Below, in pieces: positions 1 through 4,048 of a stretch of 6,721 bases of DNA (position 1 is its first letter; each line of letters begins with the position of its first letter). The notes beneath the pieces are model-generated. The model ran no database searches. It was not told the DNA's origin and worked only from the letters and a program-made list of their open reading frames with translations. The position numbers and the translations under genes are program-made. The stretch lies in the NCBI GenBank assembly GCA_017618625.1, contig JAFZTV010000059.1, positions 1 to 6,721 of the forward strand, given 5' to 3'. This DNA is from Bacteroidales bacterium. GTDB lineage: Bacteria > Bacteroidota > Bacteroidia > Bacteroidales > P3.

Positions 1-195
1 AATAGATTGAAAGTGGCCCGTGCGGAGATGAATATCACGCAGGGTGAGTTGGCCGAGAGGATAGGGGTGACCCGCCAGGCGGTGAACTCGGTAGAATTGG
101 GCAAGTATGTGCCTTCGACGGTGCTGGCACTGAAGATGGCCAAGCTCTTTGGTAAGTCTGTTGAAGAACTCTTTATGCTGGAGGAGGGGGATTGA
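1..195 (+). CDS. XRE-family helix-turn-helix transcriptional regulator (5' end cut by window edge)
   Basis: A small DNA-binding protein of the Cro/C1 (XRE) type. The frame is open to base 1 and ends with TGA at 193-195, giving 64 visible residues. The family usually begins with a Met-Lys-Asn-Arg-like stretch just before the residues seen here, so probably only two or so residues are missing; the TTG at 7 is an in-frame alternative but would cut into helix 1. The HTH is clear: helix 2 around QGELAERIGV, recognition helix around TRQAVNSVELG, then the conserved K-Y-x-P-S turn and a hydrophobic C-terminal helix ending in SVEELF. At about 66 residues this is essentially one HTH domain with no ligand-binding or protease domain. 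In Bacteroidota and Firmicutes such proteins often sit beside small membrane protein genes, but the upstream neighbour is not visible. It converges with the exbD end of the minus-strand operon, separated by 330 bases. Family assignment is secure; the target is unknown. Confidence 0.9.
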   Translation, partial: NRLKVARAEMNITQGELAERIGVTRQAVNSVELGKYVPSTVLALKMAKLFGKSVEELFMLEEGD

Positions 196-199
196 GTTG

Positions 200-283
200 A
201 ATGAATGCTTGAATGCTTGATTGCGTAAATGCTTGAGTGAAAATACTAAAACAATCAAGCAATCAGACAATCAAGCATTCATT
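200..283. repeat. Octamer-period inverted repeat, potential long imperfect stem-loop
   Basis: The left half (about 200-239) is built of 8-base units: AATGAATG, CTTGAATG, CTTGATTG, CGTAAATG, CTTGAGTG. The right half (252-283) is built of the reverse-complement type: CAATCAAG, CAATCAGA, CAATCAAG, CATTCATT. Aligning 200-231 with the reverse complement of 252-283 gives 26 matches in 32 positions around a 20-base loop. Because the units repeat, a shifted register also works and gives a perfect 14-base match (210-223 with 268-281). The period of 8 argues against coding. It starts five bases after the XRE stop codon. Function is unknown; an interspersed intergenic repeat is the simplest reading, and a terminator-like role is possible although no T-tract follows. 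Confidence 0.75.
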
Positions 284-286
284 GTC

Positions 287-303
287 GCGTCCCTTCAGGA
301 CGC
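287..303. repeat. Short hairpin, GCGTCC stem
   Basis: GCGTCC (287-292) and GGACGC (298-303) form a perfect 6-base GC-rich stem around a 5-base loop. No T-tract follows, so it does not look like a terminator. A weaker AT stem, ATTAT / ATAAT (310-314 and 320-324), follows directly. It is the first in a run of small hairpins that appear to form one repeat element extending to about 420. Confidence 0.6.
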
Positions 304-336
304 AAGTATATTATTACTGATAATCACCGCACTGCA

Positions 337-392
337 CAATGTACTATGTTGCTCCCATTCGGTCGCGACACCGTACATTGCTTGTACGGTGT
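337..392. repeat. Strong hairpin with a competing alternative arm
   Basis: ACACCGTACA (368-377) and TGTACGGTGT (383-392) form a perfect 10-base stem with a 5-base loop. Upstream, CAATGTAC (337-344) is the exact reverse complement of GTACATTG (373-380), which overlaps the left arm and loop of that hairpin, so the two pairings exclude each other. No oligo-T run follows. The arrangement resembles REP- or MITE-like intergenic repeats of Bacteroidales in style; I cannot confirm copies elsewhere from this window. A regulatory RNA switch is possible in principle, but no gene lies immediately downstream on the plus strand. Confidence 0.6.
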
Positions 393-404
393 TATGGAAA
401 GTCA

Positions 405-419
405 CACCTCTCCGAGGTG
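405..419. repeat. Short hairpin, CACCTC stem
   Basis: CACCTC (405-410) and GAGGTG (414-419) pair perfectly around a 3-base loop. It is the last of the small GC-rich hairpins in the repeat cluster and has the same style (compact stem, no T-tract) as the one at 287-303. It lies 53 bases before the terminator A-tract and is probably part of the same interspersed element. Confidence 0.55.
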
Positions 420-442
420 ATTTATTGAAGTCATCTTAAACG

Positions 443-473
443 TATCAACTTATCAACATAAAACATATCAACA
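443..473. repeat. Three TATCAAC copies with roughly 8-base spacing
   Basis: TATCAAC occurs at 443-449, 451-457 and 466-472. The first two copies are exactly 8 bases apart, and the third is separated by a degenerate TAAAACA unit. The 8-base period echoes the octamer array at 200-283, although the unit sequence differs. It abuts the A-tract of the terminator. No function can be assigned. Confidence 0.5.
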
Positions 474-505
474 AAAAAGGCTGCCGGACGGGCAGCCTTC
501 TTTTT
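473..505 (-). terminator. Rho-independent terminator of the exbB-exbD operon
   Basis: A perfect 9-base stem, AAGGCTGCC (477-485) and GGCAGCCTT (491-499), encloses a 5-base loop. On the minus strand it is followed by a T run (complement of the A-tract 473-478), and it starts 26 bases after the exbD stop at 526-528, the right place to end that operon. On the plus strand it is followed by CTTTTT (500-505), so it can also stop transcription arriving from the XRE gene and the repeat cluster. It therefore acts as a bidirectional terminator between convergent units. Confidence 0.92.
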
Positions 506-525
506 ATGTAGAGTGGGTTAGACGC

Positions 526-999
526 TTATTTGCGTTCCCCTTTGGCGGCATTGTAGAAGATTTTGAATGCGCCGGAGTTACGGAGCTCCTGTTTGATGTC
601 GCTTATGAGACCCATCTTGGTGTCTTTATCGGCCTTGATGGAGAAAGTGACAAACGGGCGGTCGGCTTCGACACGAGCGGAGATTTCACTCTCGACAAAC
701 ATGGGTATGTCGGATACCTCAGAGATTTGGTCGTTGAGCTGGATACGGGATTCGGTACCGTATTTTTTCTGCATCTCGCCGGCCATAGGAGTACCCACGT
801 TGATGTAGCTTACGAGGCTCTTCTTTTGGAGTTTGATGGTCTCGGTGGCTTTGGGCACTTTGATGGTTACGTAGAGTGAGCTTTCACGCATCGTGGTGAT
901 GGTCATGAAGAAGAACAGGAGCATGAAGATAATGTCGGACATGGAGCCCATGTTGAGACCGGGGGTCTCTTTTGCTTTTTTACCAGTAAAACGTGCCAT
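526..999 (-). CDS. exbD: ExbD/TolR-type biopolymer transport protein (second, promoter-distal copy)
   Basis: An inner-membrane motor subunit that converts proton flow through an ExbB/TolQ channel into force on a periplasmic partner such as TonB. It has 157 residues, close to the family norm of about 140. A short basic cytoplasmic tail (1-19) is followed by one membrane helix (about 20-37) holding the conserved proton-carrying aspartate, D22, in the SMSD context. Next come the LYVTIKVPKA segment (42-51), matching the conserved stretch after the ExbD helix, and a periplasmic domain ending in the typical IKADKDTKMGLISDIKQEL pattern (121-139). Its start overlaps the stop of the preceding exbD by one base (TAATG), indicating translational coupling; the terminator at 473-505 follows. 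Its PGLN..SMSD start resembles the first copy, suggesting duplication, but the periplasmic parts differ. Family is certain; whether it serves TonB, Tol or another partner cannot be told. Confidence 0.95.
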   Translation of the reverse strand: MARFTGKKAKETPGLNMGSMSDIIFMLLFFFMTITTMRESSLYVTIKVPKATETIKLQKKSLVSYINVGTPMAGEMQKKYGTESRIQLNDQISEVSDIPMFVESEISARVEADRPFVTFSIKADKDTKMGLISDIKQELRNSGAFKIFYNAAKGERK

Positions 1000-1574
1000 T
1001 ATTTCTTTTCTCCTATCTTTGTAGGCTCAGCCTCGGAGATGGCAATGGGGATTGCCTGGTCGATGGCTTCAGCCTGGGGTTCTGTTAGGTCGGCGTATTT
1101 ACGGCCGAACTTTGCTTGCGAGAGCTCGTTGCGCATCTCGTCGATGGCAGCGGTGAGCTCGTTCTGCACGGCAATATACATATCGTATGATGTACCGCGG
1201 TCGTTCTGCAGAGAGATAACACCTTTGGATACGTCAATCATGCCCAGCATGGGGATTTCCATTTGCAGTTTCTCAGGCAGGTTGGGATCGTTGTTGGGGT
1301 TGCCGAGGAATTCCTTGGCGCGATCCTTGAGGTCGCGGATGTCACCCACTTCGCCGTTGAAAAGCAGACGGTCTTTGCTATTGATTTTGACTACGAAGAT
1401 GTTTCTCTCCTTAATGTCAGGTGGTTTTTCCTGATTGGGTGGTAGTGGCGGCGGTAAACGGCGTGCAATACCCTGATCAGTGTTGATGTTGGAGACCAAC
1501 AGGAAGAAGGCCAACAACAGGAACGAGATGTCGGACATTGAACTGGTGTTTAAGCCAGGTGTTTTTCTTCCCAT
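999..1574 (-). CDS. exbD: ExbD/TolR-type biopolymer transport protein (first copy)
   Basis: The first of two tandem ExbD-like motor subunits, 191 residues, longer than the usual ExbD. A very short cytoplasmic tail is followed by a single membrane helix (about 14-30) with the key aspartate D15 in SSMSD. After the helix comes a basic and proline-rich stretch, RRLPPPLPP (38-46), then a periplasmic domain with a strand around NIFVVKINSKDRLLFNG (58-74), a long insertion (about 85-115), and the ExbD-like SLQNDRGTSYDMYIAVQNEL pattern (121-140). A charged tail of about 35 residues ends in EKK. It starts 6 bases after the stop of the four-helix membrane protein gene, and its TAA overlaps the ATG of the next exbD. 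With two different ExbDs, the ExbD dimer expected inside the ExbB pentamer could be a heterodimer; that is inference. No Shine-Dalgarno is seen before the ATG, only an A-rich stretch, as usual in this phylum. Confidence 0.94.
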   Translation of the reverse strand: MGRKTPGLNTSSMSDISFLLLAFFLLVSNINTDQGIARRLPPPLPPNQEKPPDIKERNIFVVKINSKDRLLFNGEVGDIRDLKDRAKEFLGNPNNDPNLPEKLQMEIPMLGMIDVSKGVISLQNDRGTSYDMYIAVQNELTAAIDEMRNELSQAKFGRKYADLTEPQAEAIDQAIPIAISEAEPTKIGEKK

Positions 1575-1580
1575 AGTTCT

Positions 1581-2063
1581 TTATTTTTTCTTGTTTGATT
1601 TGGGCATTATTTCTGTAACCAGGATGGCCAGCGCAGCACCGATAACGATGATGTAGACCATGATACAGGCGGCACCGATGAGTTTGGAGGTGCCTTCGGT
1701 GATATCGTACTTCACGAGGTCGACATCGCCGCCCTTGGCCAGCAGGAAGGAGACCACAAGGAGGACAACGATGATGGCGATGAGAAGTAAGAATTTCTTC
1801 AAATAGCCTGGTTCTTCTTTAAAGCGTAAGGCCAGTTTTTTGACCAGGAACACAACGATGGCGCAGATGGCGATGGCCAGGAGGATGACTAAGATCCAGT
1901 AGGCGACGTCGAACATGCCGGAGAAGTTGTTCCCTAATTCGCGAATGCCGTCCATGAGATGCTTGGAGTCGGACTGCAGGGCAAAGATTACAGCGAAGAC
2001 CGCCGTTATCAGGCTGACCCCTAAGAGTACCAGGGTTAGTATTTTATCAGTTTTCTCTTTCAT
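1581..2063 (-). CDS. Four-helix membrane protein of unknown function in the exbB-exbD operon
   Basis: I do not recognise a characterised family. The 160-residue protein has four predicted hydrophobic helices, about 8-29, 54-75, 89-108 and 128-150, with Lys/Arg-rich ends (N-terminal MKEKTDK, KKLALRFK at 75-82, C-terminal KSNKKK). This places both termini and the loop between helices 2 and 3 in the cytoplasm. The two outer loops are acidic or polar, the second containing GGDVDLVKYDITEG (111-124). There is no cysteine-rich motif, signal peptidase site or enzyme motif. It lies between exbB (54-base gap) and the first exbD (6-base gap), so it is almost certainly co-expressed with the motor. From memory, proteins of this type are found at this position in other Bacteroidota exb operons, but no role is known to me. 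An accessory or assembly subunit of the ExbB/ExbD complex is the natural hypothesis. Not a TolQ paralogue: no APxxGxLGT motif. Confidence 0.85.
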   Translation of the reverse strand: MKEKTDKILTLVLLGVSLITAVFAVIFALQSDSKHLMDGIRELGNNFSGMFDVAYWILVILLAIAICAIVVFLVKKLALRFKEEPGYLKKFLLLIAIIVVLLVVSFLLAKGGDVDLVKYDITEGTSKLIGAACIMVYIIVIGAALAILVTEIMPKSNKKK

Positions 2064-2117
2064 AACAGTTAAAGGATTGTTTGTTTATAAATAATGTAAA
2101 AAGACTCCTTATAACTA

Positions 2118-2948
2118 TTATTTCTTGTTCTTGACGAGGATGTCCATGAAGGAGATGGAACCATCTTCCATCTGGGCAACGAGGCTCTCGATTTTGGTGA
2201 GGATATAGTTATAGAAAATCTGAAGGATGATGGCAACGATAAGACCGAAGATGGTGGTCAACAGAGCGACTTTCATACCGCCAGCCACAACGGTCGGGCT
2301 GATATCACCGGCGACTTCGATATCATCGAATGCCTGCACCATACCTACGACGGTGCCGAGGAATCCGAAGGAGGGAGCCAAAGCGATGAACAGGGCGATC
2401 CAGGTCATGTTGTTCTCGAGGCGAGCCATTTGTACACCACCATAGGAGGTGACGGCTTTCTCGACATTGTCAAGACCCTCGTCGATACGGTCGAGACCCT
2501 GATAGAAGATGGAGGCCACGGGGCCACGGGTGTCGCGGCAGAGCTCTTTGGCGCCGTTGTAGTCGCCTTTCTGCACATAGCCTTCAATGCCTTCGAGCAG
2601 TTTCTGCACGTTGGTGGTGGCCATGTTGAGATAAAGGATACGCTCGATAACCAGAGCCATACCGAAGATGAGGCAGAGGAGCACGGGGGTCATCCACCCT
2701 GCACCACCTTGGATGTACTTTTCTTTCAGAACCTGATGGAAGGATTTGGTCTCTTCGGCAGGTGCTGCAACGGTTTCGGGTTCTTCAGCAACGGGAGCTT
2801 CAGCGACAGTGCTGTCAGCAGTCTGCTCATCAACTTGCTCGGTTGCGGGCTGTGCGGCTTGGGCAGCTTTGTCCTGAGCCATGACACCATTGAGATTGGT
2901 GAATGTCAATAAGCCAATGATTGACATCAAAGCAAATACTTTTTTCAT
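2118..2948 (-). CDS. exbB: ExbB/TolQ/MotA-type proton channel protein with signal peptide
   Basis: The channel subunit of a proton-driven inner-membrane motor; it forms the ring around ExbD helices. 276 residues. The N-terminus carries a signal peptide (basic MKK, hydrophobic core to about 20, V-M-A cleavage site after A24). It is followed by an acidic Ala/Pro/Glu-rich linker (about 28-67) with ten acidic and no basic residues. Membrane helices lie at about 85-103, 182-204 and 226-248. The long cytoplasmic loop (106-178) is typical of ExbB. The family signature APSFGFLGTVVGMV (191-204) and the polar threonines T199 and T231/T232, which face the pore in the family, are present. It is the first gene of the operon exbB / membrane protein / exbD / exbD, with its own candidate promoter upstream. 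E. coli ExbB also has three helices but lacks the cleaved signal and linker; similar extended forms are common in Bacteroidota. TonB versus Tol function cannot be separated by sequence alone. Confidence 0.95.
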   Translation of the reverse strand: MKKVFALMSIIGLLTFTNLNGVMAQDKAAQAAQPATEQVDEQTADSTVAEAPVAEEPETVAAPAEETKSFHQVLKEKYIQGGAGWMTPVLLCLIFGMALVIERILYLNMATTNVQKLLEGIEGYVQKGDYNGAKELCRDTRGPVASIFYQGLDRIDEGLDNVEKAVTSYGGVQMARLENNMTWIALFIALAPSFGFLGTVVGMVQAFDDIEVAGDISPTVVAGGMKVALLTTIFGLIVAIILQIFYNYILTKIESLVAQMEDGSISFMDILVKNKK

Positions 2949-3020
2949 GATTTAATTTAATGAGTTAATTATTAATTAGTTAATTTAAATCCACTTTTAT
3001 TCAATATTTCTGCAAATATA
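2949..3020 (-). promoter_or_regulatory. Candidate Bacteroidota promoter and G-free leader of exbB
   Basis: On the minus strand TATATTTG (3020 down to 3013) matches the Bacteroidota -7 consensus TAnnTTTG exactly. The -33 region is weak: TTTC at 3046-3043 is 22 bases upstream, slightly far from the usual spacing. Transcription would begin near 3005-3008, giving a leader of about 60 bases. The 42 bases before the ATG (2990-2949) contain, as mRNA, four C and no G, with two AGTTAATT direct repeats on the plus strand (2963-2970, 2978-2985). Such an unstructured A/T-rich leader fits the Shine-Dalgarno-independent starts of this phylum. No terminator hairpin is visible after the preceding prenyl synthase gene, so read-through is also possible. 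Confidence 0.6.
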
Positions 3021-3061
3021 CACTATTTTTCTGAATATATGAGAAATTATTTAGAAATTTT

Positions 3062-4027
3062 TTATTTTTTACGTCCGAAGAGGGTTGTTGTGAGTTCGCG
3101 AAGGGGTCGTTTCTGGGGTTCTTCGACGTTGATTGCATCGAGGTGTTGCACGGCTTCGCGGAATTCTTTTGCGATGGCATCTTCCACTGTCTGGGGTATG
3201 CCGAGCTGGCGGTAGATTTGGAGTACGCGAGCCACTTTCTCGTCGTTGTTCTGCGGGGTGGAGGAGAAGAGGGCAAGCAACTCGTCGTGCAGGTCGGCGG
3301 GAGCGGTTTGCAGGGCACTGAGGAAAAGATAGGTTTTTTTGTTGTCGCGGATGTCCTGTCCGGTTTGTTTGCCGAACTCGGCCACATCGCCAAAGCTGTC
3401 GAGGAGGTCGTCCTGCAGTTGGAAGGCAAGGCCTAAGTGGATACCGAATTCGTAGAGGTGGTTGATGTCTTGCTCGGGCGCGTTGGCGTAGAGTGCCCCT
3501 ATCTTGAGTGCTCCGGCCAGAAGGACAGCCGTTTTGAGCCGTATCATCATCATGTATTCAGGGACGGTGACGTTGTCGCGCTGCTCGAAGTTCATGTCGT
3601 ATTGCTGGCCTTCGCACACGAGGATGGCGGTTTCGTTGAAGCAGTTGAGGATCTCCTGCAGACGGGCATGAGGCTGGACAAGGAAATAGCGCCAGGCGAG
3701 TGCGAACATGGTGTCGCCCGAGAGGATGGCGGTGTTCTCGTCCCATTTGCGGTAGACGGTGGGTTTTCCGCGACGGATGGGCGATTTGTCCATCAGGTCG
3801 TCGTGGAGCAGTGTGAAATTGTGGAATGTCTCGATTCCGACAGCGGCATGATGTACCTGTTGCAGGTCGCCGTTAAACATCTGGTTGGCGGCCAGCAGCA
3901 GCATGGGACGTATGCGTTTGCCACCCAGTCGAAGGGTATAGTCGATGGGTTCGTACAGCTCTTTCGGCTCGTGGATGAATTGTTCCGAGGCGAAGATTTC
4001 TTGTACTTTATTAAGCAGTGTTTGCAT
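3062..4027 (-). CDS. Polyprenyl (isoprenyl) diphosphate synthase, trans type
   Basis: A soluble enzyme that condenses isopentenyl diphosphate with allylic diphosphates to extend trans-prenyl chains for quinones and related lipids. It has 321 residues, normal for the family. Conserved elements appear in order: GGKRIRP (35-41), which binds diphosphate; the first aspartate-rich motif DDLMD (76-80) followed by RRGKPT (85-90); the GQ pair (140-141) in the helix facing the active site; K165-T166; the second motif QLQDDLLD (203-210); and the K220...DNKKTYL region (228-234). The first motif has the short DDxxD form, without the two-residue insertion of E. coli IspA, and an aromatic residue (F71) five positions before it. 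In the family this combination is the type-I geranylgeranyl-diphosphate-synthase pattern, but product length cannot be fixed by sequence. It starts 21 bases after the tamL stop and is probably in the same operon. It is often annotated ispA-like. Confidence 0.93.
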   Translation of the reverse strand: MQTLLNKVQEIFASEQFIHEPKELYEPIDYTLRLGGKRIRPMLLLAANQMFNGDLQQVHHAAVGIETFHNFTLLHDDLMDKSPIRRGKPTVYRKWDENTAILSGDTMFALAWRYFLVQPHARLQEILNCFNETAILVCEGQQYDMNFEQRDNVTVPEYMMMIRLKTAVLLAGALKIGALYANAPEQDINHLYEFGIHLGLAFQLQDDLLDSFGDVAEFGKQTGQDIRDNKKTYLFLSALQTAPADLHDELLALFSSTPQNNDEKVARVLQIYRQLGIPQTVEDAIAKEFREAVQHLDAINVEEPQKRPLRELTTTLFGRKK

Positions 4028-4048
4028 AGTAATATTGTTTGTTCTATA

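Noticed and set aside
1..195. Antitoxin of a toxin-antitoxin pair
   Set aside because: No toxin-like gene follows within the window and the upstream side is not visible; a plain XRE regulator is all that can be supported.
200..283. Possible CRISPR-like array
   Set aside because: Units are 8 bases with no spacers and occur in both orientations, so it lacks the direct repeats of 23 or more bases separated by unique spacers.
221..439. 72-residue plus-strand open frame over the repeat region
   Set aside because: It runs through the octamer arrays and all the hairpins, begins inside a repeat, and has no recognisable domain; its sequence is explained by the repeats.
2430..2912. 160-residue plus-strand open frame antisense to exbB
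   Set aside because: Gly/Phe/Val-rich antisense of the ExbB helices and Ala/Pro/Glu linker; no start context or recognisable family.
3001..3429. 142-residue minus-strand frame overlapping the end of the prenyl synthase
   Set aside because: Off-frame reading of a conserved enzyme, rich in Ser/Thr/Pro/Asn, and it would run across the exbB promoter.
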